DNA of 64,000 nucleotides from Alnus glutinosa (taxonomy: Eukaryota > Streptophyta > Magnoliopsida > Fagales > Betulaceae), in the NCBI RefSeq assembly GCF_958979055.1, contig NC_084886.1, positions 48,315,654 to 48,379,653 on the forward strand, given 5' to 3'. The position numbers and the translations under genes are program-made. This document shows, piece by piece, positions 1 to 12,101 of the stretch; the stretch's first letter is position 1; each line of letters opens with the position of its first letter. The notes under the pieces were generated by a model, which was not told the origin of the DNA, made no database searches, and saw only the letters and a program-made list of their open reading frames with translations.

Positions 1-32
<32 letters not shown>
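1..32. repeat. (TA)n microsatellite
   Basis: An uninterrupted TA dinucleotide run reaches the left edge of the window, so its true length is unknown. Confidence 0.95.
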
Positions 33-36
<4 letters not shown>

Positions 37-70
37 AAACTTATATGGTCTCCCAGTACATGCTCTGCAG

Positions 71-592
71 ATTTTTTTTTTTGATATGTAAGAAATGTTT
101 TTTTAAAAAGCGTAAGGCGCCCCTAAGTATACAAGGAGTATATACAGGAACAACCAAAGCAGCCCATAAAAAGAAGCCCAATCAAACCCACAAGGACCTA
201 AACCCTTAAACTCAAAACTCACAAGGAGCAGCTCACAAAAAGAAAAAAAGAACCCAAAACAAACCCTCAAAAACCAAAAACCCACAAACCTGAACCCTCA
301 AGAAGCATTCCTCGCTACTGCACGTGAGCCTTCACTTTCCTATGCCGAGTGGACGCACTTGCATCGCCGTAGTTGATGGAGCTTACCAAATTCAAAATCT
401 CCCTCCTGCCTTTGGACTTCGGGCGTGCAACCTTAACTTCCAGAAGAAAGTCCTCTTCAAAGGCATCCAGAATCGCCAAGGACGGATCCTCATTCTCAAC
501 GCTATCCACCTCCCAATCCAAAGCCATGCTGGGAGGAAGAACACCCAAATGGTACGGGGAATCACTAGTCTCCCCATCCCAAATCTCATCAC
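71..592 (-). mobile_element. Truncated, internally deleted LINE copy with target-site duplication
   Basis: The left end is a poly(T) run, the poly(A) tail read on the - strand. It is followed by the 3'-terminal sequence shared by the other LINE copies in the window (GTATAC, TGTAC and GGCGCC-like motifs). At 315-548 a - strand frame encodes a basic stretch with KGRREILNLVSSINYGDASA, which resembles the sequence just ahead of the endonuclease in plant L1-type LINEs. That places 5' and 3' parts side by side, so the middle is missing. Near-identical 12 bp repeats flank the element (59-70 and 593-604, one mismatch) and look like target-site duplications. It lies in the SGT gene, in the intron before the exon at 719. 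The family call is inference from motifs. Confidence 0.6.
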
Positions 593-718
593 CATGCTCT
601 GGAGATGTTAACCAAGAGAGTTTGGTGCTCTAGCTTTAACATTCTTTATATCATCTAGAACACATTTTTTTTTGTCCTCTCAGATTCATTATGGGATTTA
701 TTGTATGTATGGGGACAG

Positions 719-3700
719 GAATGTTGGGTGCAGATGATGCCTCTACCAACATGGTTTCTAAGGTTAGTGCGGCGTTATTTTGGTAGGGGCATCTATTTAG
801 GCATAGTAAGGTCTTTGTTGGAATCCTTCATCATTTTTCTTGAACCAAAGAAATGTTTATGCATTATTGGTTAGAAAAAATGTCATAATAAGGAGGCATG
901 TGGTGAAGGTAAGGTTTTGGCATTGAGTTGTAGGTAACAGGAATTATGTATTTCAGTAGAGGGGAGTGAAAGGGCTTGTAGTGGACTTCATGAATGTTCA
1001 ATATAACTATATAAGTAGTGCTGACATTTTTGTCATTATTGGTATTGTTGTTAATATAATAAAAGATGCAATTTTTTTCTGAACTGTTGAACTTATTGTA
1101 TATGTAATATATGCATTATGCTCCATATTATATCGTCTATTGGATAATGTTTGCCATATGTAAACAGAACCACTTCTTGAGGCGATGCACTTGGAATTGT
1201 AATATACCTAAGTCTAATAACCTTGACTTGAGAGGGATATATGGACTCTGATTTGGTACTGCATTGCATGCTAAGTTTAATAATAAAAAATCTTGATACT
1301 ATTGTGTTTTTCTATTCATTCTTATTTGAAGCATGCATATTATAGAGCCATCCCTAGCACTAGTAAATATGTTAATGGAAAGGTGGCCTGTTTCTTAATA
1401 CTCTTTATAGGTTTTATAGATGATATTTCTACGTACATATGGTTGTTTTTTGTTATCATGTTGGGGGAATTGAAACAATTGCATATAAATGTTTGCATAT
1501 GCTTAATGTGATCAAGTATTGATTTTTTTTAATGTAAGAATTGTTTTCATCATTCTGGACTCTTCCGCTTGGTCCAAAATTGATAGATTCCTTGTCTCTC
1601 CAGCATGGGAAGCCCAGTTTCCTGGTGTATCCCAGAGGAGGCTCCCTAGACTTTGTTCAAATCATTTCTCAATCCTCCTTAATTGGGGTGACGTTCTAAG
1701 GGGTAGTAGGTCCTTCAAATTTGAAAACATGTGGCTAAATTCTGAAAGTTTTGTGGACAATGTGAAACAATGGTGGGACTCTTATCATTGTCAAGGTTCG
1801 CCGAGCTTCATTTTAGCTAGCAAGCTCAAGGCTTTGAAAATTGATTTAAAGAGATGGAACAAGGAGGTTTTTGTCATTGTGGAGAGGAAGAAGAAGATCC
1901 TCCTAGAAGAGCTACGTGTTTTTGATGTCCTTTAAGAAGAAAGGGCCTTGGGCATTGAGGAGAAAATGAAGAAGGCAGAAATTGTTGGCGAGTTAGAAAG
2001 ATCTATTCTTATGGAGGAGGTAAGTTGGAGGTAGAAATCCAGGGTGTTGTAGTTAAGGAAGGATGATAAGTCTACTAAATTTTTTCACACTATGGCTAAC
2101 TCCAACAGAAGGAAGAATTCCATTGACTCCTTGTTGGTAGATGGTACTATTTTTACCAACCGGGCGGAGGTCAGCGAGCACATTGTCCAATTTTATTAGA
2201 AGTTGCGCACCTAACATTTTAGTTGGAGGCTGTTGGTGGATGGCCTTTCCTTCGATTCCATTGAGGAGGCCAAGGCTAGTTGGTTGGAGAGAGATTTTGA
2301 GGAAGAGGAGGTGGGGGGTAGTGAAAGCCATGAATGGTGACAAGGCGCTGAGCCCTGACGGTTTCTTTATGGCGTTCTTCCAAGCTTGCTAAGATGTTTT
2401 AAAAAAGAATATCATGAAGGTTTTTCGTGACTTCCATGCTAGAGGCAAGTTTGAGAGGAGCCTTAATGCTACATTTATCGCTCTCATTTCAGGAGCCTTA
2501 ATGCTACGTTTGTGGGGGGCATTTACAAAATTATTGCTAAGATTTTAGCAAACAGCTTAAGATGGTGTTGGAGAAGATTATCTTTAAGTCGCAAAATGCA
2601 TTCATAAGAGGTAGGCAAATCCTAGTTCTTGTTCTTTTTGCCAATGAATGCCTTGATAGTAAGTTCAGGTCTGGTGAGCTTGGTGTTATTAGCAAAATGG
2701 ATCTAGAAAAAGACTATGATCATGTGAATTGTGACTTTTTGTTGTATATGCTGAGGAGGTGTGGCTTTTGGATGGGGGGATGGTGCTCTTGGATAGCTTA
2801 TTGCATTTCTTTGGTGCGTTTTTCAGTTTTGATGAACAACACTCCAACAGGTTTTTTAAGTAGTTCTGGCGGGTTGAGACAATGGGACCCTCTATCCCCT
2901 TTACTGTTTGTTCTTATGATGGAGTGGATAGGTAGAATGATTTATGTTGCTATGACGGGGCCCGGGGCCGGGGGGGGGGGGGGGGGGTGGGTGGGGTTGT
3001 CTGGCTTCTCTATGGGTAATGCTAGTGGATTTGTTTTCTCTCACCTTTTGTTTGCTACTTAGATCTTTTGTGGTGCTAATCCAGATCATCTTCGTCATTT
3101 GCGTTGCATATTTTTATGCTTTGAAGCTGTTTCAGGCTTAAAGATTAACTTGGCTAATTCAAATCAAGTTCCTATGGGGAATGTTGATCATGTGGAAGGG
3201 TTGGCTGGCATTCTAGGTTGTGGGGTTTCCTCTTTGCCAGTGAAGTGCCTCGGCCTACTGTTGGGGGCCTCCTACAAGGCTAAACATATTTGAGATGGTG
3301 TTATTGAGAAGATGGAGCGACGATTGACTATTTGAAAAATGGTGTACTTGTTCAAGGGTGTTAGGGTTACGCTTATTAAGAGCACACTTTCTAATTTTCC
3401 TATGTACTTCATGTCCCTCTTTCCTCTCCCTGTGAGTGTTGGAAATCATATAGAGAAGCTTCAACATTATTTCTTATGGGGTGGGCTAGGTGAAGAGTTT
3501 AATATCACTTGATGAGTTGGTCCAAGGTTTGTTCGCCGCTCTTTGAGGGAGGGTTGGGAATTTGGAATTTGCGAATGTTCATCATGCTCTCTTAGGTAAA
3601 TGGCTTTGGCGTTATGTGCATAAGAGAAAGGCTTGGTGGAGAGTGTTGGTAGATGTTAAATTTGGCCGTTTGTGGCGTGGGTGGTGTTCTATTGAGCCTT

Positions 3701-6700
3701 CCGGTGCGTTTGGTGTGGGGTTATAGAAGTCTATTAGGAGGGGTTGGGGGAATTTTACGTTCCACACCAAATTTGAAGTGGGAGATGGTTTCAAGATCAG
3801 ATTCTGGCATGATTAGTGGAGTGGAGATATGGCCCTTAAGGAAGCCATTCCAGTTCTATGCGGTATTGTCTGTGCAAAGGAAGCCTTTGTTACGGCTCAC
3901 TTGGAGTTTCATGGTGGTTTCAATCAGTGGAATGTGAGCTTTGATAGAGCGGCTCATGATTGGGTGGTGGATGCCTTTGCCTCTTTCTTAAGGGTGTTTT
4001 ATTCTGCTATAGTGAGGCGAGAAAGTGAAGATACGCTGTGGTGGTTATCCTCCAAAAGATGGTTGTTTAAGGTTAGATCATTTTATTGTTCCTTGCCGCT
4101 TTCCCTCAAAGAGTGTTTGGCGGACTAAGGCCCCCTTGAGGGTGGCCTTTTTCGGTTGGTCAGTGGTTCTAGGTAAGATCCTTATCATGGATAACCTCAG
4201 GAAGCGGCATGTCATTGTGGTGGATAGATGTTTCATTTGTAAGAGGAATGGGGAGTCCGTGGTTTATCTTCTTCTTCTTCATTGTGACGTGGTTTATTAC
4301 ATTTGGATTGCCGGCAGCTGTGTGGAAGATAGTGTTTACGTGCCTTTTATGGTGTTTATGGAAGGAAAGGAATGACAGAAGTTTCGAGTACTATGAGAGG
4401 ACTTTAGAGGAGATTAAGTTATTTTTCGTTACAACTTTGTATCTTTGGATAGATGCTTATGTTTCTCCTTTGTCAATTAGTTATAGTGATTTCCTTATCA
4501 TTTTTGCTCCTTCTAGCTATGTGCTTCCTCTTGTATACTTCCGATGTACTTAGTGGTGCCTTTACGCTTTTAATGATAATTATCGATTACTTGTAAAAAA
4601 TAAATATTGTTTTCATCATTTCTTCTTGATGATATTGTGATGTTAAAATATGTGTCTTTTACAATCTTCTTGTGGCTTTTCCTTTGGTTTATTTTATCTG
4701 AGAATATAAATTTGATGATGCTTCAAAATTGCTTGCATTTGGAATTTATTGTGTTGTGATTATTATATGCTGTGCTTTGGTTTATTGAGTTGTGACTCTT
4801 TTGTGTTTTCCCACTTAAGCAGGGTGAGGATTGGATGAGGAAACCTCATGTTTCAGGTAGGGTAATGTTTTTCTTGTTTTGGTGCTGAAGCAATTTCTTT
4901 CTAGGTTCATCTTTCTCTTACTGTGTATCCTTCTTGTTATATTATCTTTTAAGCTAAGACTTTGTTTTAGAATTAGACACAGAATTTACTCTGGTTTTTG
5001 TGAACCAAAATCATTATCAACACAAAATCTCTACAGGAAAAGGTGTTGCATCTATAATGCCTTTCAGTTTTTCTACTTATTAAAAAAAAAAAAAATAGCC
5101 TTTCAGCTTTTCTGAACAGCCTTAGCTTTGACAAGCTATGGGGAACTCATTTATTTTGCCGACTTCTGTTAGTAATGTCGTATAATTGACTTTTTTGTGT
5201 GTTGCAATATAAAATATATCTGCATGTGGGACTTCACTTTTTAGTAAAGAAGGAGAAATGATTACAGGAGAGAAATCATATTTTAGAGGGCTATTTTGGT
5301 TATGAAATATATGGTTTTGATTTCTAATAATGCAAACATGTGGGAAACTAGTTGGTATTGGGTGAATCTATGAGCAAAACTATATAATATGACACGACAT
5401 AGAGATATCCCTGCATATGTGGGGGGGGAACAAACTTTTTTGCTTAGTGTTAAAAAAAGATTTAGCTATACATTTCAGCAGAAAATTTACAGATATGTAG
5501 ATTTGAAATTTGGGTAAATATAGTAGACTTGGAGTTTTTAATATCTTGAAACAAATTCTAAATTGAGATTTTTTTCTATTATTTCCTTGAAGGGAAAGGG
5601 AAGCTTTCTATAATGGTAAAAAAAATTAAATGGATAAGAATGGCCTAGCGGCGATAATGTTGTTGCATAGGGGTTAGTATCATTTGGGGAAATTGCCAAA
5701 TTAATCTCTGGTAATAAGGATTTTTCAATGTTCTTGGATTTTGAGAAATTGTTCAAAAGGTGCCAACTGTCTTTGAACCAAATGGCATTCCTCCTCCCCT
5801 CATGAACAAGGGATTAGGGTCTGCTCACGGGTTCAATCCCAGATGGGTGGATGAGTACTATTTACCTATAAGAAAATGGAAATAAATTTCTCAAAATGTA
5901 TCTTGGCAAATAAGAAATTGTCTAAATGTTTTAAGAAATATATTTTGTGGAGATGATCTCAATTTTTAAGACTTTATTTCTGCAATTAATTGAGCTGGAG
6001 ATTTGTTTAGAATTCTTCCTAAATATTAGAAGTTTTGGGCTAATGTTTTTATTGACCATGTGGCAGGAGTCTCTAAAGATGAACTTTTTGGTCAATTCTT
6101 TGCTGCACTTGAGAAAATTCACTTTTTCAGAACCATGCCTGATGGAAATGATGACTTGGTCCAATTGGAGAAAGCAACGCGTTTATTTCATGATGCTCTA
6201 TCTGTATGATTTATTTTGATGTAAATTTATACATGTTGCATCCAATAGTTGGACTTGTATATCTAGTTGCATCAGAATATTGTTAGAAATTGCATGAGAA
6301 TATCATTGAATTTATTGTTCTAATGCATGCAGTTTCAGTTTTGCCATGCGGGTTCGGGTCAACTTTAATGTTTGGTCATCTTCTTGCCTCATGTAGCATC
6401 TCCAAGGAATATCCATGCTTTGCATATGCCATGACAAGCTAAAATATGTATTTTTTTTTTATAAGTAATTCAATCGTATAAAAAAATGCAAATGGGCGCA
6501 ACCCATGTACACAAGAAGTATACAAGAGAAACACTCAATTAAGGAGAAAAAGAAGAAGAAGAGGAAGAAGCTAAAATATTATTGCTTTAAAAATCACATG
6601 ACTGAAATACATAAAATGAGCAGTTCATATCTGAAGCATCTGCCCGTCCCTCTCTCTTTGGAGATTCAAAAGGATGTAGGAGAGGGGAGGTCATATTTTT

Positions 6701-9700
6701 TGAATGAAGATGTTGGAGGGAAGCTTCTTTAGAGAAGACAGCCTGTAGCCACTTAAACCATTCAAATCCAATTTTACAGATGATGGATGATCATGTTCCT
6801 TACAATCATCCAACTCTATGGTGAGTATAGTATCTAAAATCATTGTTTAAACAAATAAAGTGACATGGGTGGTGCTGGTGCTCAAATTATTTTAGTTTAA
6901 GAAACACTATGTTCTATTCTATCCTGACCATCGAGAGTCGGGCAGAAGCGCATTTTGGAGGCGGAGTCGGGCAGAAGTGTATTTCGGAGGTAGAGTCGGG
7001 CAGAAGTGTCTGAAGAGGGATCTGCTACAGATCTCTTCGTCGGACAAAGACGAAGAGATCTGAGACAGATCTCTTCGCTTTCAATGACTAAGAAAAGAAG
7101 AAGATGATGTTGGTGAGGTGGAGGTGCAGGGCAGCGATGCGGTTTAGCAATGATATGGTGGAAGGGAAGGGAGATGATGAGCATGGGGTTGTGGTGGTGA
7201 GGTGGGTGCGAAGAGATACAAGAGAAGGGAAGGGAGACATGAAGTGAGAACGAATAGCGCAAAATGGTGAATATAATATATTGGTTTAAAACGAAAACGT
7301 TTTAACTTCAAAATATCTAATTAAATTAAACGCAAAACAACATCGTTTTGCTATTATATTTTTAATTTTTTGTCGGAGGCAGGTCGGGTTGGGTTAGAAG
7401 CAGCCAGAAACATACAAACGTTTCCGGCCCTGCCTTTGACTTTTGTTCGAAAACCAAAATTGCGTCCAATCCCGCCTCCGCCTTTCGGCGGAAGCCTACT
7501 TGGGCGAGTTGGAACCATCTTGCTGGCGGTCGGAATGGCTGAAATCTGCCCACCCCTAGGGATCGAGGCGGAGTCAAAAGATAAAAGTTTCCCGTGGACA
7601 TTCTATTACAATAAAAGCCTATATCCTCATTGTTCTTGTGGTATTGCATCCAAGCATGTAGATGAAGACATTGAAGAGTGGGGTTTTTGGTGTTGTTTGC
7701 CATCTATATTAATTCCACTTTGGTTCAATGCATGAGTTCTTCAATGAATTGAAATTAATATGACATGATTGCCAATAGCCTTTTGCTTGTGATTCAAAAT
7801 CCTGTACCCATCTGAAAACCTAATTTTGCACATGTTTCTTGTTCAGCCATTTTGATCGTTTGTTGGTTGTTATCCAATACTAGTCTGTGACTTACTCATT
7901 ATGGTTTTATGCTGTATTTTATTTGGTATAAATATTACACTTAGTCGTGTATTTGTTGATTCCTAAGTTATTTGTATCCTTTTTCCTCTACAATCCTTTC
8001 TTGACATGAACAAATTTCTCTGCTATGCTAGGAGTTGGAAAGATCTGGATGCCAGACAATTAATATAAACAACCTAGCTGAGACGTTAAAATCGCAAGGT
8101 ATTTTTAAGTTCGCAAGAGAGTATGAGAAAACTGGCTTTTATTGTTCTTCATTGCTATTGTATAACCTGTGCCAATTATCAGTTACATGTCTTCTCAATG
8201 AGATATATATATAAATATTTTTTTTGGATAAGTAATTGCAAAATTCAATGAATTCATTAAGAAGCGCAAAATGCGCAACCCAAATACACAAGGAGTAAAC
8301 ATTCTCAATGAGATATATGGCATAAAAAAAATGATAATTATTTTTTTTAAAAAAAAAAAACACTTTTTCGAAATCAATATATGCCTTAATGAATGTGAAC
8401 ACTTTGGTGGATGCTACTTTATTGAGGTCCAAATGGTATTGCTCTTCATGCGATATGTTCTTGACAATATTCATGTTCTCTGGTCTATGCCCTAGCTAAC
8501 TTTATTATGTAAACTTGTCTGTGTCAGGTAACAGGGCCATGCAGTCGAAGCTATACTCTGATGCAATTGAGTTGTACAATTGTGCCATTGCACTTTGTGA
8601 AAATAATGCTGTTTACTACTGTAACAGGTGCACTACGGCTGCATACTTTTTTCTTTTGTATATTTTAGTTTAATATGAATTCTTGTTCTACTTCTTACAG
8701 AATTACTCTACATATTGCAGAAAAAGAAATATATTTTTTGAGTGGTGCTCTTGTGATTGTTGGCAGTGAATTTGGCCTTTATCTTTTTTTATAAATGCAT
8801 AAGACTTCTTAATTTTCAAAGCCTGAAATATAAAATCATATTCAATAAGGCTATGCATATGCACTGGTTTGGTCGTTGGTGCCATACCAACTGCTGAAAG
8901 GTGAACTAAATTGTCTCAGGTGGTGGGGGAAGGTCAGGGTAGGGGCTGAACAGAAAACTCACCTAGGTGCTTAATACATAATGCTACTGAGATTATTTAC
9001 AATGCCAAATAATAGTGTTATTATTGCTAAGGTCCTCAGCAAATGACAAGAAAAAAATAAAGACCTAAATGTGAATTAGAATTCTGGACTAAACCTTCTA
9101 TGCCAAGGTGGGTGGGAGAAACAAGATCCCAATCCCAAGTCCTCCCCCCCCCCCCCCCCCCCCCCCGGGCGAACCACCCACAAACACAGCACAGTTTGGG
9201 GCCAAGTTCTGTCTCTTGTTAGGTTTGATGTATCTCAATTATCAAGAAAAGAAAAGAAAAATAAAGGACATTTTCTGTTCAGTCAATGACATTTAGCATC
9301 AAGTCTTCTTCAAATACCTGAAGGAAAGTTCATTGTAATTCAGGGCAGCGGCTTACACTCAGATCCACAATTATACTGAAGCAATCAGGGACTGCATGAA
9401 ATCCATTGAAATTGACCCAAATTATAGCAAGGCATACAGTCGTCTGGGGTTAGCTTATTATGCACAAGGGAACTACAGTGATGCTATTAATGAAGGATTT
9501 AAGAGAGGTGGGTAACAGATTAATTCCTAAGTGTCCATAGTAGTGCTCATTCACCAAAATTGATGCACATTATGTTTTTGTTTATGCTATGCATCTCTGT
9601 TGGAAGAAAATAGAATTTTCTTTGATACTTAGGACATTTCTATGCATGCATACTATTGGTGAAGGTGTTCAACTCCTGGGGGATTTGAATATTGGTCTGT

Positions 9701-12101
9701 GGTATGACTCAGCAGAACCTCACCACAAGGGTCGATAGCATTTCGCTTGGGAGGGGCAACTGGTTAGAGGAGTTTGTTAACTCTGGAACATGGAAAAGCA
9801 TCATTAATAATTATTTAGTGAGTCATTTCATAACCATTAACCCTCTTTTGTGGTCATTTCTTGCTATTTTGAATTCTAAACATTCGTGTGTTTTTTGTTT
9901 TTTTTTTTTTTTCAGCTTCATTCATTGACTGATAGACATCTGTATAGCATATATAAAAGCAAAGTATGTGACATATTTTTTTCCCTAGTAACTGAACCTA
10001 AATTAAGCCTGCTCGTTAAACTCATTGTTAGCAAGCATGTTTGCAAATTGAAAGTGAGCCCAGCTTTATATTACTTGTTTGATTTTTGGGCCTTGGTCAT
10101 TACCAAATTCAAAAGTATAAACAAGCTTTTTGAGTTGAGCTTGAAGCTGTTTGTGAACAGCTTACTTCATTTACACCCCTCATTAGCTCTCATTTAAACC
10201 ATCTAAGTAGTCTAAACTGTTCCCTATCGATTTGATAAAGCATCACCTTTTCATAGATCATCTCCTTAATTATCATGTGTTGTTAGCTTTATATGTAATC
10301 AATTACATGTCCAACACAATAGTTAAAAGACATAATTGTGTGAGTGAAGAATAAATATACTTTCTAGGTGGATCTTTATGGAATTTGTACTATCTCCTCG
10401 CCCCCCTTTTGATACCTAAAATGATGGGGTTTGAACTTGTTACATTTGCTACTTATCAAAAAAAAAAAAAAAAATTATAACATTTGCTTCATAGCAGTCA
10501 GTCAATCTCTAGAATAATATCCTTGAAATGTTACTAGTCCATTCATAACCTGTATAGGTGTGAACGTTGTAGTTTTTGAATTATTGTGAATAAGAGCAGT
10601 AGTAAACATTTTCATTTCTAATTTTTAGATTTACCTGTGCAGCCTTGCAATTGGATCCAAATAATGAATCTGTCAAAGAAAATATTCGGGTCAGTTCTTC
10701 TGTGTCTTCCTCTACTTTTTCTTCTTCAACTTTATACTTATGACAGTGTTGTTACCAGGTTGCTGAGCAAAAATTGAGGGAAGAACAACGCAGAGGACAT
10801 TGGGTATGTGTACTTCAGTCTCATCTTAAGAAAGAATTGCAGGGTTATAATAATAATAAAAGCACAGGTCTATAGTGTTTACATGAAGGTTGATGATAGC
10901 TGGCAGTGCACACTTCGTATTGTTTGACATGATTACTTCTTTATTTTGAAAGAATCATTTAGGAAACCTTAAAATCATGATTCATTAACCTTTTTCTGAC
11001 CAAGGATATGACATTACTATTTTTCTATTTCGGACAGGATGCCTTCTTTTGAAATCCCTGGAGTTCACACCTGTTTTACTTAAAACTGATTGGCTGAATT
11101 CCTGCATATATGCTGAAGTCTTTCACCTCTCACTGAACTCATTTAATATTGTAGACGTGTGAAACGATATTTTCCTTATGTAGCACAGATTTGTATACTT
11201 GGGGTGTGAGTTCATGACAGTTATTAATGTTCTAACTTTAGCAAGTCTAATTAGGTATAATGTTTTCATTAGTTTTTGGCACCAGGCCTGCTGGCAGTTA
11301 ATTATGATTCATTATATGTTTGAGAGTCCAAACTAAATATGATTTTTCATATTTTGCAATATTACTGATGAGATTATAAAGTTGTAAATATTTAAAGGTC
11401 TTCATCAACCTTGGGAGTTGGGGCTAAATGAAGGATCATGCTTATTGCTTCCCACAACTTTTGACCACATTGATAAAACATAGCTTTCTTGGGTTTCTAT
11501 CCAAATGCTTTTCTAAAACACATATAAGCATTTGTTATCCCCCATCGCATGCTGCAAGTCGTGCAAATATTAAAACATGTTTCAATAGTTAATTGCCATT
11601 GTTTGGAGTTTGCTACTTCATAGCTTATTGTTCTTCAAATTAATTTTCTGTTATGCGGTCTGATATTTTATCGACTTGGAAACTTACCTTTTCTCTAATC
11701 CAACACAGAACAGAAATTCAGGCAGTCGTAGTGATCGAGAATCCCAAAACCAGTCGACGGGTGGGCCAAGCAGTCATGCTACACCGCCTCCATTTACTTC
11801 TATGCCATTTCACACTGCTGCCCTCCCTACTGATTTTGCAAGCATGTTTATGAACATGGCTGCAAATGCCGCAAATCCATACCAGGGGCAGAATTCTCAA
11901 GACAGGCATGGAGAAGAGGGTGATGCGAATGGGGCGGATGAGCCTGAAATAAGAATAGGGGGGAACATCAATTTGAATTTTGGAGAACAAATGCCCGAGG
12001 AGCTATCAGGAGCTTTGAGATCTGTGATGGAGATGTTCACAGGGTCAGGATCCCATCGTAATTCACAAGATTCATCCGACGGAAGACCTGCCCCAAACTG
12101 A
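719..12101 (+). CDS. SGT/SGTA-family TPR co-chaperone (TPR8-like), 5' end outside window
   Basis: Exons: 719-762 (tentative), 4823-4856, 6067-6203, 8032-8098, 8528-8627, 9344-9507, 10643-10689, 10759-10803, 11709-12101 (TGA). All junctions are GT-AG and phases agree. The visible protein reads [12 protein letters not shown], then [20 protein letters not shown], then three TPR units from [20 protein letters not shown] to [17 protein letters not shown] charged helix ([12 protein letters not shown]) follows, then an Asn/Ser/Gly/Met-rich tail with [16 protein letters not shown]. This order is that of SGTA: an N-terminal dimerisation domain (missing here, expected upstream), a central TPR clamp that binds Hsp70/Hsp90 C-termini, and a Met-rich tail that shields hydrophobic segments of tail-anchored proteins. 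I recall the closest Arabidopsis gene as At4g08320 (TPR8). Most introns carry LINE insertions. The first listed exon ([14 protein letters not shown]) rests only on splice sites, phase and a family-like sequence. Confidence 0.9.
1555..4605 (+). mobile_element. 5'-truncated L1-type LINE with 15 bp target-site duplication
   Basis: Broken ORF2 in the intron between SGT exons 719-762 and 4823-4856. It starts inside the end of the endonuclease ([20 protein letters not shown], from about 1565). The reverse transcriptase at 2560-3290 keeps the [16 protein letters not shown] and [14 protein letters not shown] blocks, but the FADD-type active-site box is lost (FAT followed by a stop near 3059). A zinc-knuckle region follows at 4060-4330 ([19 protein letters not shown]). 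The 3' end has CTTGTATACTTCC, TGTACTT and a short A-rich tail at 4595-4604. A perfect 15 bp repeat, ATTGTTTTCATCATT, flanks it at 1540-1554 and 4606-4620. Many stops and frame changes make it non-autonomous. A long G run near 2970-2988 interrupts the reverse transcriptase. Confidence 0.9.
5059..5113. mobile_element. Ultra-short LINE tail insertion with TSD
   Basis: A 23 bp segment (5075-5097), ACTTATT plus a run of A, sits between two 16 bp copies of GCCTTTCAG(T/C)TTTTCT at 5059-5074 and 5098-5113 (one mismatch). ACTTAT followed by poly(A) is the last few bases of the LINE family in this window. I read it as a retrotransposition event that copied only the tail. It lies in an SGT intron. Confidence 0.6.
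5776..5881 (+). mobile_element. SINE-like sequence
   Basis: A short intronic stretch contains GGTTCAATCCC at about 5831-5841, matching the RNA polymerase III B box of tRNA-derived SINEs. It is followed by AGATGGGTGGATGAGTA and an A-rich end. The A box is poor and I found no target-site duplication, so this is tentative. Confidence 0.4.
6448..6567 (-). mobile_element. 5'-truncated LINE tail with 12 bp TSD
   Basis: Poly(T) at 6451-6460, then ATAAGTAATTCAAT, GGGCGCAACCCATGTACACA and AGAAGTATACAAG. This is the reverse complement of the LINE 3' end seen at 4518-4600. AAGCTAAAATAT occurs at both sides (6436-6447 and 6568-6579). The insertion is in the SGT intron between the exons ending at 6203 and starting at 8032. 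Confidence 0.8.
6900..7580. repeat. Repetitive insertion of uncertain class with 29 bp tandem repeats and a hairpin
   Basis: The GC content rises compared with the flanking intron. Three copies of GTCGGGCAGAAG(T/C)G start at 6937, 6966 and 6995 (period 29). A perfect 13 bp inverted repeat (7029-7041 and 7049-7061, 7-base loop) follows. The right end reads CTGCCCACCCCTAGG, which resembles a hAT-type terminus, but I could not find a matching left terminus. It lies inside an SGT intron. No coding function is recognisable. Confidence 0.45.
8209..8301 (-). mobile_element. 5'-truncated LINE tail with 17 bp TSD
   Basis: About 93 bp of the same LINE 3' end on the - strand (poly(T), GGATAAGTAATTG, GCGCAACCCAAATACACAAG). 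A perfect 17 bp duplication, TTCTCAATGAGATATAT, flanks it at 8192-8208 and 8302-8318. It sits in the short SGT intron between the exons ending at 8098 and starting at 8528. Confidence 0.85.
9141..9166. repeat. Homopolymer C tract
   Basis: An almost pure C run in an SGT intron. Its length is probably unreliable in sequencing. Confidence 0.9.
10442..10488. mobile_element. Second ultra-short LINE tail insertion
   Basis: ACTTATC plus a run of A (10451-10479) lies between two copies of ACATTTGCT (10442-10450 and 10480-10488). It has the same layout as the insertion at 5059-5113 and is in the SGT intron before the exon at 10643. Confidence 0.55.

Noticed and set aside
315-633. Overlapping open frames on both strands near the left edge
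   Set aside because: They are shadows of a LINE fragment with poly(T) at its left end and 12 bp target duplications, not a host gene.
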